DNA of 64,000 bases from Onchocerca lupi (taxonomy: Eukaryota; Nematoda; Chromadorea; Rhabditida; Onchocercidae): positions 52,882 to 116,881 of the forward strand of contig JAOVVO010000199.1 in NCBI GenBank assembly GCA_028564675.1, given 5' to 3'. The notes beneath the pieces are model-generated. The model was given only the letters and a program-made list of their open reading frames with translations. It was not told where the DNA came from and ran no database searches. How positions within the stretch are numbered: the first letter of the stretch is position 1; each line of letters opens with the position of its first letter. A program made the translations under genes and the position numbers. Positions 40,614 to 52,783 of the stretch are shown in pieces.

Positions 40614-41459
40614 ATTTCTACAACCAACAATAATTTACCGGTATTTCATCATATATCGATCGATCAAAGTTTGCTATTTATATCAATCATATCTTTACTA
40701 ATCAATTTTACTGTTATCTGTTAATTAAATTTTGTTACCTTACAATTGCTTGTCTAAAATGGTAGAAATGATGTAGCTAAATTTATTTTTTCAATTTTTA
40801 TCAATCATATCAATTATCTTCTGATGCGAAATGATATGACCTAATATAAATTGTTTCTTTATGATTCAAGAAATTTCATTCATTCAGAATTCTTCTTATT
40901 TTACAACTTCAGTGAATGAAATCCTGAAATAAAATCATGCAAATGCTTTCCTATCCTATTTTGAATTCATTGAAAAATATATCTATGAATAATAAATCTA
41001 TAATTAATTTGAATAATAAATCTATAATTAATTAATTCAGAATTAATTTTTCATCATTGATCAATAAAAGTATATTGCTTTTATGCATAAGCTGCTAAAT
41101 TAGGCGCTATTGTTGAGTTTTTAAATTCAAAGTTGAATAAAATTAATTAAGTGAATAGAAGAAAGATTCAAAATTATAAATTATGTAAGAATTTTCCATG
41201 GACTTTAATGATAATAAAATGATACAAGTGAAATGAGATAAATTAAAAATAGAAATAAATTAGACAGTTATTGTTGAGCTTTTAAATTGAATGAATGAAA
41301 GAAAAATTAAAAGTAATTCAAAATTGAATAATTTGAAAAATGTAAAGGTAACAAAAAAGTATTAATATTAATAAATTTGAAATAAATTAAAAATATAAAT
41401 TAAATTGAAATAGAAAACGTAAATTTGTCACAATAGAAATTTAAAATAGATTTGCAAGA

Positions 41460-41700
41460 TTGCACAGCATGCATTCAAACTGCAGCCTCAAGAGCCCAAG
41501 CGTGAATTGTTGGCCCATGTCCACTATTAGAAGTTGGAACATTGTCCACACGATGTCCATTATGAGAAACAAGATTTTGTCCATGAATTGTTTACCAAAA
41601 AGAGAAGTAAGATCTTATCTAAGAGATGTCCACTACTTGTCCACCAAATGTCCCACTACAAGAAATAAGACACTACTCTCACGTAATGTGAAATTCAAAA
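41460..41700. repeat. GC-richer island with a gtcca-based repeat
   Basis: About 240 bp, visibly richer in G+C than its surroundings, with irregular copies of 'tgtccactattagaagt' and 'tgtccattatgagaaa'. Open frames exist on both strands (100 codons plus, about 47 codons minus), but neither has convincing splice flanks or a recognisable domain. Best treated as a degenerate minisatellite or an old element fragment. Confidence 0.35.
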
Positions 41701-42295
41701 TCCATTTTTCTTCGCTTCTCTCAGATCTTTTATTCCTTTCTTATTTCTTTCATTCATCTTAACCTTAATCTTCTGTGCAACCTTTTGCAACAATAATTTA
41801 TTTAACTTAAATTTTCAAATCACGAAATTTGAAGAATATTTCTGAATCAAATTAGATTGGATTGAATTGATCAGAAACAAATAGTCTAATTAGCAAATAT
41901 AATTAATTTTGAAAACTGAAGTTTTTCTCATCTGCTATAAGACACAGATTGAATTCATCCATGACAACTAAACAATTCTTAAATTTCCAAACAACCCTTA
42001 AATACTCTTAAATAACTTTTGAATAGTGTCGAATTCGTGAATGAAATATCGAAGAACTTTGCTGTGAATAGATGAGAGCAATTACGGCAATTCAATTTGA
42101 ATAGTGCAAATTTCATTCTTCATAATTCAAAATATTTTAAAATAAAATTATGACATTATTTTCAAGTATTATATAAGAGTGGAAATTTATGAGTAAGAAG
42201 AAAAGATAAAGGATTATATCTAAAAATTACATCCTGTAAAATTACATCTTATTGATGAACATAAAAAGAGTAACAAGTTTTTAAGCAGCAATAAT

Positions 42296-42390
42296 CCTGA
42301 AATATGAATCACAGCTTCTAACATTCTGAATTTATGAATCACAACTTCCAAAATTCTGAATTTATGAATCACAACTTCCAACAATTTGTA
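42296..42390. repeat. Tandem repeat, 30 bp, 3 copies
   Basis: Copies of 'atgaatcacaacttccaaaa' plus 'ttctgaattt', well conserved among themselves. Confidence 0.65.
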
Positions 42391-44285
42391 TGAAAATGTT
42401 TAATAATAGAAAAATTTTTAATAATTTTGACAATTTTACGAATTTACACTAGTTAAACTCAACTAACATTTCTGTTTTGCTTCAGTTTTTTTGTTAGGAA
42501 ATTCTTGAAAATTAATAATCGAAGAAAATTTAAAACTTTCATGTTTTTTTCAAAGATTTGTAATAATTCAATTTAAAATTGTCGAATTCAGTATTTATAA
42601 TCATACTGTTGAGGGGATTACGACTATACGTAACAATGTTTCACGTAGATGACGTAAAATTAGTGAAAAGTGAAGAAAGATGGTACTGATAATTTGACGT
42701 AACAGATAAATTGCGTGATCAGTATTTTCTCAAGAAAAAATTAATGCCTAATCTTGACAACTAGGATAATTATTTAATCTTGATTCTGTAATCAAGACAA
42801 ATATTACGATTTAAACTTATATTATGATTGAAAAAAGGCGAATTATATTTTTGCAACATTTGTCATATTTGAATTGTTGATAATTAGTCATAACTGAAAA
42901 GTATGATAAATTCAATACTTTGTTAAATTTTATTTTTAAAAAATTACAATGCGATATCAATATCAATATCAAAAATTACAATGAGATTTTTATCAAAATA
43001 AAATCAATGCTGATTATTATCAATTTAATTAACAAGTTGATGACTTGAAAAAAGTATCACCTTAATAATCCCAATCCTTTAAAGCCAATTGATATTACAA
43101 AAATTCCATCAAAATATTGCGGAAATGTAAACAAGCATGATCTATAACGGGAGCAAAAAAAATGATCATAAATGATACGAATCAATACATTCAAATTTAA
43201 TTATCAGTTTCTAAGTTGAATATTTAGGAAATTTATCGGAAAATAAATATAATAAATTTTTCCAAATTTCATCCATCAAAGATGCTGCATATTTAAAAGT
43301 TAAAAAGCAAATGGAAATATTAAGTATGAGATTAGACGCGGTATTATGATAAGTATCAATATCAAAGGAAAAACCTAAAATGACCGCTTGAATCTGAAAA
43401 GTGAAGAGGGATAAGAACTTAAGTGGATGAGAATATAATAAGGCTATATAGCACAACAGATAAATAGAAGCCAAGCTTAACATGATTAAGCTAATTCTTA
43501 AGATAAAAAAAAGGAATAAGCACGGAAGAATCGGAAGTTAAAAATAGCGAAAGTTCAAAGGTCAGGAGAGAAAAGATTCGAGAAAAAGAAAAGTTACGTA
43601 AAAAGATACTATAAAAAAAAACTTGCATTTCATGTAGGAATTATGTAACAATAGTAACATATGAAAAATTTGCTATTAACTTAAAAATAGTGTACATATT
43701 ATTTTGCTATGATATTTATTGCCTTTGATATTGCATTAGTTTGACTTTGATTTTATCAATTTATTAAGTTTTGAAATGTTCAAATTTTTCAATTCTTTTA
43801 AAGAAATCCTTCGTTTCATTATCGAAATCGACTAAATAATAATCTAACAATTCACATTCGAAATCAACGAAATAATAATTTAACGATATTCATTTGCCAG
43901 TAATTTTTGGTAATCAACTGAAATTGCTATGTGTATGTATAGATTTTTGTTAAAAAAATAGAATAAAAGAATTATACTGAATAAATTAAACATGCAAAAA
44001 GAATAATTGATTGTTTTAACTTCCATTGATAATGATTATTATTGTTTTCCTCTTCAAAAAAACAGCGGCATTAGAACTTTTTTAGATTTCAAGTAATTTA
44101 TCACTCTGTAATTTCGTTTCTTATTTTGGATTTTTAAATTTATAACTTCATATAACATTCCAGTTTTGATAATAACACAACTTCATTAAGATTCAAGCAA
44201 CTTATTATTCTCATACTGGATTTGCAAATCCACGATATACTTCATAAAGCATTTCAGATTTGATTAAAAATTTACCATTTTTTAG

Positions 44286-44640
44286 GGAAACTAGCTGGAT
44301 CGGCCACGCGGCCGGCCGCTTTCGCATAGCCAGCTCGCAATAAGGCAGGAAATAGACGCAATCAAAAAATTCAGTCCGCTCACTGGCTTTTTATCTGTCG
44401 GTGAAAAAGAAAAAAACATGAAAGGTGAAAAAAAAAGAAAAGGTGGGTATACCTATATAAAAACATGCGCCTATTCGAATGCAACTTTGCAGCCAAAATT
44501 TCAAAGCAATCGATATTTTTAAATTTAAGATTGGAAATTCATAAGAGCCAAAATTTCAAAGCAATCGGTTAAGAATTTTCGAAAAATTTAAGATTATAAT
44601 AAGGAACATTTACATTTTTATTTATATAGATGTATTGAAC
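44286..44640 (+). mobile_element. Dispersed repeat, copy B, with GC palindrome
   Basis: Starts ctagctggatcgg, carries the perfect palindrome gcggccggccgc (44308-44319), then ggtgggtatacctatataaa, catgcgcctattcg, a duplicated 'ccaaaatttcaaagcaatcg' and a ttttatttatatagat end. It shares these modules with copies A and C. The GC-rich head is foreign to the local composition. No ORF, so a non-autonomous element of unknown class. Confidence 0.55.
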
Positions 44641-46774
44641 AACAATGATTCCAATTTCCTGAAAACTTTTTACATATGCTTAATTTTTTTCATTGGAACT
44701 ATGATAAATAGAAAGACAAAGAGGGAGAGTGAGAGATAAAGAGAGAGAGAGAGGGAGAGAAAGCGAAAGGGAAATGTCCCTCAATAATTTAAGATCGATC
44801 TTTTTATATAAGATCAGTTAAAAATTTAAAAAAGATATTTCAGCGATATGAAAACTATTTCAAATATAATTATGAATTTTATAACCATTTACTAGAAGGA
44901 GTTAAATTGAATTTCAGTGAATGATGAATGTTTCAAAGAAGTTTTAGAAGCAATAAATGTGGGCAACGTCAATTCACTAATCCGATCAATTCATTTAATA
45001 TCTATGAATGAAATTCGCAATCTACATTTTATTTCAACTATCAAAAATGGTTAGTGTAATAAAAGTATCTTTATAAAAGTTGTAATATAAAATATGTGAT
45101 GGATCAAGAAATGATTGCATTTTAGCCAAATTTAGGTCAAATTTTTGAACAAAACTAAATTTTCAAAGAAAAAAAAAAAAAAAGAAAGAGAAAAATGTAT
45201 CAAAAGATTTTCTCATAAATTTCATACTTCTGCTTGTGAAAATTAATAACAAACACCTTTAATTCTCTGTAAGAAAAAGAAGTAAATCTATACTTTTATT
45301 ATGCAAATAGAAAAACCATTTTTTCAGATGGCTGAATTAACATAAATGTTAAATGAAAAGATTTATTGAAATTCGAGAAAATATTCGCAAATAAGGCCGA
45401 AAATTACATTTGAATAATATTTTTGAAACAGTGGATAGATTTAAGCATTTTGATGATATTTTAATACCTATACCAATAATTTTTAATGATGTTATTTGTC
45501 ACAGTTTCATCGTCATCATGCATGGAGATAAAAGATAATCTAACAAACATGATTAACTTAATCCTCAAAACATGAAAATATAATATGATCCAAAAATATG
45601 TTGAAGAGAGTTATCAAAAAAAAAAAGTCTTGATTCTTTATTTGTTTCGCTTTTAATTGATCCTTTCTTATCTTCACTTTCAGAAGGACAAGAAAAACCC
45701 AAATTATATTTGTAACTATCAAATAGCGATTAAAAAATTTTAATGATTTGTTGTTATGAAATGAAGCATTGATTGAAAAATAATTACTGAAAATAACCAC
45801 AAATGACTGATTTGACAAAGATTATCAGATATTTCGTAAATGACATGAATAAATCGCTAAAATGAAAATAAACTGACATTGCCGGACCATAAATTTGTGT
45901 AAATAATAGAAAATAACATTAAAAAACAAATTTTGCTCAGTAACTTTTTGTTTCAAAAATTATTTGTAATCTTATCTAAATTTCTGATTTTTGCTAATCA
46001 ATGATTTCACATTATCTTAATACTCAAATCTTATCATTGTCATTGGAATACTCAAATTTGTTTGCTGTTTCAAGAATATTATTCTATTGTAATTTTTGCC
46101 CTTAACTGTGATTATCTTCTTGGATGTTAAAAAATCTTTTCATTTAAATTTAAATTTGCGCTAATTCAACAATCTGAGAAAATGTTTTTTTGCTCACAAT
46201 ATATAATATAGGCTTATCCCTTTTTTCTTGTAGAAGATTTTTACCGGATTTTTACTGTTGATTTTGTAACTAGAAATATACAACTATGGAAAAATCTTTC
46301 GATACATTTTTTTTTTCAAAAATTTTGTCTCGTCAAAAAGTTTGAGCCGATTTGACTAAAGCATAATCCTTTTTCGATTTATCACTTATTCTACACTAAA
46401 ACCTTATGTAAATATAATTTATGCATAGATTTATAGATTGCAGTAGCCATTTTTGATAATCAAAATAAACCATAAATATTGAATGAATTAATCGGTTTAT
46501 TCGACTGACATCGCCTATATCCACTGTTTCTGAAACTTTTTTTTAGACACATCACTCAATGTGATTGGTTCGATAATTTGGTGACAGTCATTTTAAAGCT
46601 TAACAATTTGGTATTCAAAACAGAACAATTAAATCGCAAGCTTAGCATACGGTCTACCTTTCATGGATTTTCAACAGCGCTCCATTTATTTGAGATATAT
46701 ATTGGACAACTTTTTCCTGTTGCTTTCGATTTCTCCTTTCCCGGAAATTTCATTCAAAATTTCAAAGCATATAG

Positions 46775-47014
46775 ATTGAAGAACGGGATGCTGAGGTTAT
46801 GAGAAAAAAGATTGAGATGGCCAATGATGAAACACATATGGATGAGTTTCGGGAATTCATCTTATTACAAGAATTTCTGGCCTTCCAGACTTCGCTTTTT
46901 TGCTCTTTTATCGAAATATCGAAGAAAGAAGAAATAGGCACGACCTCATTTTTTCATGTTTTCAGGCTAGTTATTGCTCATTTGTTTGGACGGATTAAAG
47001 GTGCAATTCACTGA
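46775..47014 (+). CDS. Unassigned open frame upstream of the small secreted gene
   Basis: Open frame of 79 codons after an acceptor-like catatag. The first 38 residues look protein-like (ERDAEVMRKKIEMANDETHM, then DEFREFILLQEFLAF), and the region is richer in G+C. Another frame overlaps its left end from 46578. No start exon was identified. Part of it (46910-46990) is conserved as non-coding sequence in the decayed duplicate near 49964-50030. It may be a piece of another gene, an upstream exon or a fossil. Confidence 0.22.
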   Translation: MEERDAEVMRKKIEMANDETHMDEFREFILLQEFLAFQTSLFCSFIEISKKEEIGTTSFFHVFRLVIAHLFGRIKGAIH

Positions 47015-47345
47015 TTTGAAAAATGATGTCAGGAAAATATCTTATCAGGTAAACATAGTATCCATACTATTCAATTATTTGCTTCATTTATCTAAATAAT
47101 TGCACATGGATTATTAGAAAAGAAAGCTTTTCCGTTCACATTTGGCTTAGTTTGGCTAACATGTTTAGGAAACATTCTGCTGTTGCTGCTTTCTAATGAA
47201 ATCATCGAGACGTAATTTCATTGGAAAAGCCGTTACCTTTGAAAATTGATGAATTTAGCATGATGAAAGCAATCAATAAGCATAAGTTTTCAAAATTAGT
47301 GAAAAATTGAAATGAAGAATAATGAAAGTGTGTAATAGTTCCATG

Positions 47346-47359
47346 CTTTTTGCAGTGCC
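47346..47359 (+). promoter_or_regulatory. Spliced-leader-type acceptor before the ATG
   Basis: ctttttgcag|TGCC followed at once by ATG. A strong acceptor four bases before a start codon, with no upstream coding exon in frame, is the layout of nematode trans-splice sites. A cis-spliced 5'UTR intron is the alternative. Confidence 0.5.
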
Positions 47360-48076
47360 ATGGGCTTTCTTCTGGTTGCAATCAGTTGTGCTTATCCCAC
47401 AGAAAAAGAAACAGTTGAATCTACCACTTCCATGATTCAGGTTAGATTTTTATCATTGATGTTTTTGCAACAGTAGAGCAGAAGTATGCATTATTATTAT
47501 TTTACAAAGTACCGTCAACTTTTATTCGAAATTTTAAATTCATTCTTCGTAATAACACAAACTCATCCCAAGAGATGTAATGGAAAAATCAAATCAAAAT
47601 CAGAAATAATCAAAATGAGATAAGCTTTGCTATGTATATCGAAAAAAGATTCGTACCAAGTTTGTCTAGTCTTATTCTATAAAATTTCATTCTCTAATAT
47701 CCTTCATTTAATGTTTTTTACATCTGAACATTGTGCTCATTTACTAGTGCTAGTTTATATTTTACAGTAATTGTCTAAGAAAATCCATTCCACGGATATC
47801 CTTACGATTATACCAATCAAGAAGTCTGAGATATAAGAAAATAAACCATAATTTAACGATGATGATGTCTGTTGCTTATTATATTATATTTATGTAAGCA
47901 TAATTTAGAATAATATTAATCCTATGCAAGCAGAAGTAGCAGGAATAACAGAAGAAGAAATCGCAGAATTTCGAAGATTTTTGGATCAAATTCGCAGAGA
48001 ATTTCCCGCTTTTTTGCTATTTAATCTACTACCAGATCTTCTCACGCAAATATTTGAAAAAATTTTTGGAAGATAA
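47360..48076 (+). CDS. 82-residue secreted protein, two exons
   Basis: Exon 1 is 47360-47440 and exon 2 is 47909-48076, joined in phase 0 (ATTCAG|gttaga to aatttag|AATAAT). Exon 1 encodes a signal peptide (MGFLLVAISCAYP) and a Thr/Ser/Glu linker ending STTSMIQ. Exon 2 encodes an acidic-basic helix (GITEEEIAEFRRFLDQIRRE) and a hydrophobic amphipathic end (FNLLPDLLTQIFEKIFGR) before TAA. No cysteine in the mature part. A helical, membrane-active or carrier-type secreted peptide is conceivable, but I do not recognise the family and assign no function. Support comes from its decayed duplicate at about 50.3-50.6 kb, where the same exon has lost its start codon, while this copy stays open. A second frame continues past the stop (see findings). 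Confidence 0.62.
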
Positions 48077-48236
48077 GGAGGCATCTATTGAAGAAGTAAT
48101 GCCCAAAAGCCAAGGAGCATCTGCTGAAGAAGCATGAATGCCAAACTTTTTGTGGGTAATGGCGAGTGAAGAGTGATTGATTTGAAATGATTAACTTTTT
48201 CCGCTTATTCATCATTTTTGTTCTATTCTGTTAGCA

Positions 48237-48242
48237 ATAAAT
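48237..48242 (+). terminator. Polyadenylation signal of the small secreted gene
   Basis: AATAAA about 160 nt after the stop codon, followed by a T-rich stretch. Confidence 0.5.
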
Positions 48243-49059
48243 ATTTTGTTCATTGCACCTGTACTGATATCATTGATAAGTTGTACAAATATCATTGATA
48301 AGTATACATAAACATTCATAATTGTAATTTCTCATGAAAATTTACAACTTTTCTACTGAAAATATTCGAAAATATTCAACGGAGCAAGTTTGCACTCAAT
48401 CATTCCATAATCCTTCATGCTATTTTCACTACAAAAATATTCGTTATTGATTTTTTTTTCTTTTTTTTTGATAGAAATGGAGGAAGAGAGAATAGGAAAC
48501 ATTTATTGTTAAAGGAGCCGTTGAAATACCCTTATTCTTAATTCGAAGATATGTGGGAACGGAGAACTAAATTGATGATAGTATTTTCGTGGGGAAGTTT
48601 TTGACAGATTTTTTTGATTTAAAATATCGAATTAAATTTACGAATTGTCCAGTGACATTCGACTATATGTGATATATCGGAATATGTAAAAAAAGATTTA
48701 GAAAAATGGCTAAAAATTATGCGACAAAATTAAAAATTGGAATTAGATACGAAATGAATTGATTTATTTCATCCTTTACAAACGACGAAAATAATTTAAG
48801 AATCTCAGAGATACGACTGTTAAATTTATTTGCATTCAATTGCATTCAATTTACAAAAATAGAAAATTGTAAATTTCATTTTTTACTTTAAAAAGTTAGA
48901 GATCAAAATTTTATTCTGAGTTATTCAATAATTATGTAAATTGACTTAATTTTTTATTATTTCTTCCTTCATTTGTTATAATTTTCAATAATAAAGGTTC
49001 ATTTTAATTACTTCTGTTAATTTCATCAATTACATTGAAATTCATAAAACAAATTATTT

Positions 49060-49174
49060 GGCTGGCTTCCATTGAAGCAGAAAAATATTCATGATCAAAA
49101 AATTCATTCCGTCCAATTACTTTTACCTATCACAGGTGTGATAGGTAAAAAAAAAAAAAAAAAGTAGGTATATC

Positions 49175-49206
<32 letters not shown>

Positions 49207-49335
49207 CATGCGCCTATTTTGTCAAAATTTCAAAGCAATCGGTGAAAAACCGACGGAAAATTTTTTTTTCCATTTAAAAAAATTTTTTTTTTCTAAAATT
49301 TAAAGAAAAATTTCCATTTTTATTTATTTAGACTA
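49060..49335 (+). mobile_element. Dispersed repeat, copy C
   Basis: Shares with copy B an opening ggctgg, 'gatcaaaaaattca(t/g)tccg', then gtaggtatatctataaaa, catgcgcctatt, 'caaaatttcaaagcaatcgg' and a tttttatttatttaga end. It is interrupted by long poly(A) expansions (49150-49206) and contains a local palindrome, acctatcacaggtgtgataggt. Confidence 0.55.
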
Positions 49336-49429
49336 GCTCGGTTTTAGAGCATTATTTCTCACAAAGGCATGCAAAGTTTTGTATATTTTCATATAATCTA
49401 TTTCTAATTAGAAATATGAAATTTTCTCA

Positions 49430-50935
49430 AATAATATCAATAAATATTTTCATTTAAAATTTATGCTAATTTATTCCATTTGTAAAAAAATATTTATCAT
49501 GCTAGGCAAATTAATACAGATATGATTCATTCTTCTTACAAAAGAAATACAGGTATTTGTTGTTGATTTTTACAATGAAAAATATGAAATTTATGAAAAA
49601 ATTTTTCGAAACATTTTTTTTTTCGAAATTTTTTTTTTTTCTTTTTTTTTTCATTGGAAAGTATAGATTTTCAATATCTTTTTTCATTTATATAAAATAT
49701 AGCATCGGTTAATTTTTTTGCTAATTTTTTCATCTTATCCCATAACTCATCCATTCATATTTCATTATTGGTTATTTCAATTTCCTTTCTCATAAATTTA
49801 GTATTCCTTTTTTTTTTTTTTTTTTTTTTTTTTCAATCTATTGCATTGAAATTTTGAATGAAATTTTCAGTAACTATCGTTTTAATCATAAAAAAATTTG
49901 ATCTTTTTCAGATTTCATCAACATTCTTTATAATCGCTTTTTTTTTTTTTCGCTCCCTTTTTCGAAATATCGAAGAAAAGTGAACTTGATGCAAACTCAA
50001 TTCTTTTTGTGTTTTCAGGCTAGTTCAATAATTGCAGATTATATTTGAACTGATCAAATTATCTAATTATTTCATAAATCTACCTACTATTATTTAATTA
50101 TTTCATAAATCTACCTACTAATTGTTGTACAAATTCTGAAATAATTGGTCATAATTACGCATGGATGATTGAATAAGAAATTTAAAATTTCAATTTCAAA
50201 AAACTTTTTCTGTGTATACATTTATTGTCTCAATTTGCTAGCATTTTTTCTAGGAATATAGCAAAATTCAAAATTCATTATTCTACTATTGTTACTTTTC
50301 TAGTGAAATCATCAAGATGTAGTTTCATCGAGATGGAGATGCAATTTTTCACTGGGAAAATGGTAAATTTGGCATGAATGAAAACATCCAAAAGCATAAG
50401 TTTTCAAAATTAGTTAAAAATAGAAATAAAGAATTTTCAAAAAAAAAAAAAAAAAAATTAATTGAAAAATAGAAATAAAGAAGAATGGATATGTATAATA
50501 TTTTTGGATGCTTTTTGCAGTGCTACAAGTTTTTTTTCTTTTCTTTTTTTTTTTTTTTTTTGATTGCAATCAATTGTGCTTTTTTTAAGATAAAAAAAAA
50601 AAGGTTAAACTTACCACTATTGTGACTTAGGTTAGATCTTTAGTATTAATTGGTGCAATTGGAACAATAGAGTAGTATAAATCAAATTATTGTTATTTTA
50701 CAAAATATCATCAACTTTTAATTTCAAAAATTTAAAAAATTCATTCTTTCTAAAAACTCTATTCATCCAGAAGATGTAGTTGGAAAAATCAAAATCAAAA
50801 CACGAATTAATCAAAATGAGATATGAGCGCCAAGCGCATCTGTCCCTTATCTGTCAAATTTCATTTTCTCAGACATTTCATTTGATGTAAATGATTTGAT
50901 ATTTAAACATTGCTCAAAAAAAAAAAAAAAAAGTT
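49430..50935 (+). pseudogene. Decayed duplicate of the small secreted gene's 5' region
   Basis: Aligns in order with about 46.09-47.75 kb: cgaaatatcgaagaaa and gttttcaggctagtt (49964-50025), gaaatcatcaagatgtagtt, gcataagttttcaaaattag (50394-50414), atgctttttgcagtg (50508-50522), gcaatcaattgtgctt (50566-50582), then ggttagat and the following intron. The signal-peptide exon has lost its ATG, gained a long poly(T) insertion and has a stop before the donor. Nothing matching exon 2 is recognisable downstream. Confidence 0.7.
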
Positions 50936-50939
50936 TTGA

Positions 50940-52670
50940 AAATATCGACGAAGAAAAAAAATGATACAAAATATAGAAAATTGATAAATTTATAGAAGAT
51001 TTGATTATTAAAAATAAAAGATATAAGAAAGTAACCATCCTGACATATTACATCTTTAACAACGTTTTTTTTTTTTTTTTTTTTTTTGAATTTTTGTTCA
51101 TAAAAAAAAAATTTCGCTACAATTTTTTATTCTTTGGATATTTTCAAAGAGAAAGATCATTTTTTGTTTTTTTTTTGTTTTTGTCTTTATTTGCAAAAAA
51201 ATTTTTAGATATTTAAATTAAGAATTCTATTCATATATTTATATATGATATATTCATCGAAATCAATAATGCTTGATAACAGTAATTGATATGATTACTT
51301 ATAAAACCAAGTTTTTGAAAAAATTTCACAAAATATTCATTTAATTTCTATGGAAGCTTTTTGAAAGTTTACATTTTGCCGGCTAATTTCTAATTTTTTT
51401 TTCTAATGATAATTAAAAAAAATACGATAATTCAAATGTTCGATAGTTTTTTATTGTTACCAATTTTTATATTCATGCAAATAAAAGTCGAGCGATTCTG
51501 TGCCATCTGTCGCAAGAAATCCGATAATTCTGTTTTAAATAAGCCAAGTAGTTTTTGTTCCACAAATTAAACATTTGCTATGATATGATGAAAGAATCGA
51601 AATTAAAAGATTATTTGAAAAATTGATGAATATTTCGATTTGTAAAAATTTCACCTCTTTTTTTAATGATTGAAATCGATTCGTATAATTTAGAAAATTT
51701 CAAAAGGAATCAAATAAAAACTATTGAGAAAATTATAGAAGAGGAAAAATATCGACTAAATTACAAGAAAAACAGCTGCTATAATTTTCCGAAAATATAT
51801 GTAAAAAGTCAAAAATAAACTTTTATTTAGGATTTTTGAACCAAGCGGATAAATGTTAAGAAATTAACAAAAAAAAAAATGAAAAGAAATATTTGAATAT
51901 ATAGTTAATGATAAGAGGAAACAAAAAAATCAAATATTAATCACATAACATTTCAAAAATGTGATAATTTATGAAAACATCTGTAAAGTTTCAAATAATG
52001 ATTGATGATTCAAACTATTTCTTTTATTTCAAATAACTTTAATGATCCAAACTATTTTTTTGATGATATTTCATTTGTAAAAATTTTTCGAAGATTTATT
52101 GTTAACTAAACAAAAAATATCATGACATACTTGAGAATTATAAAAAAAAAAAAAAAAGATCAATTTGATGTTACAGAAAAAAAAAAAAAAAATTGCCGAA
52201 ATGTCCATAATTTTTGCGAAAATTTGCGAATCGCTATTTTTTCTTTTTCTTTTTTTTTCAGGTATCTATAGAATTAGAGCTATATGGCTTTATGAGTTGA
52301 TATATTTTTCGAATTCTTTTGACAAATGAATATTTCAGTCATTTGATGATAAACTTTATTACACATACATTTGATTTATAATTCGCAAAATAACCTGTAT
52401 AATTTACATAAATCCATGAGATGAGATAAACAACAATCAAGAATAATTAAAGCGGAAAAATAATTCGAATTTATCGGAAGGAAGGAAATAATCTTTGATG
52501 ACAATTGCAAAAAAGTTTTAGAATATTTCTGGACAAAAAAAAAAAAAAAACAAAAGAAGAAATGTAAAATTTGAAGGAAATTGAATTTTCTAAAACAGCT
52601 GCATGATATTTACAAGAATTTGATTAACCGGAAATAAAACAAAACATTTTTTCACGCCGGAAGAAAATGG
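50940..52670. other. About 1.7 kb spacer without features
   Basis: AT-rich DNA with poly(T)/poly(A) runs between the decayed duplicate and the 3' end of the channel gene. I see no gene here. Confidence 0.5.
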
Positions 52671-52675
52671 ATTAG

Positions 52676-52770
52676 AATAAAGCTATATTTTATTGATTAT
52701 TGATAAAATAAAGCTATATTATCAATTACTGATAAGATAAAGCTATATTATCGATTATTGATAAGATAAA
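52676..52770. repeat. 32-bp tandem repeat in the channel gene 3' region
   Basis: Four copies of 'gataaagctatattatcgat' plus 'tattgataa' directly after the stop codon of the TRPA-like gene. The array contains the likely poly(A) signal. Confidence 0.6.
52689..52694 (-). terminator. Possible polyadenylation signal of the TRPA-like gene
   Basis: AATAAA on the minus strand, 90 nt past the stop codon, inside the 32-bp repeat array. Confidence 0.35.
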
Positions 52771-52783
52771 GTTATGAAATTTT

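Larger units (their letters stand above)
34873..46500. other. About 11.6 kb without a supported gene
   Basis: AT-rich spacer between the divergent TEP gene and the small secreted gene. It holds the 35176-35330 minisatellite, GA-rich microsatellites, a long degenerate repeat block (36180-37130), long poly(A) runs near 37178-37237, a (TAT)n array, a GTCCA-rich island (41460-41700), a 30-bp x3 repeat (42296-42390) and dispersed repeat B. Open frames near 39.5-40.2 kb, 43.2 kb and 45.6 kb have lengths expected by chance. Confidence 0.5.

Noticed and set aside
40298..40630. Poly-Tyr and poly-Ile open frames
   Set aside because: Translation of the (TAT)n microsatellite.
43211..43483. 90-codon minus-strand frame with hydrophobic start and an internal ttttcag
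   Set aside because: Suggestive signal-like start, but no partner exon; at this A+T several such frames are expected in 64 kb. Worth only an expression check.
45558..45818. 86-codon minus-strand frame
   Set aside because: Phe/Ile/Asn/Lys-dominated chance composition, no splice or start context.
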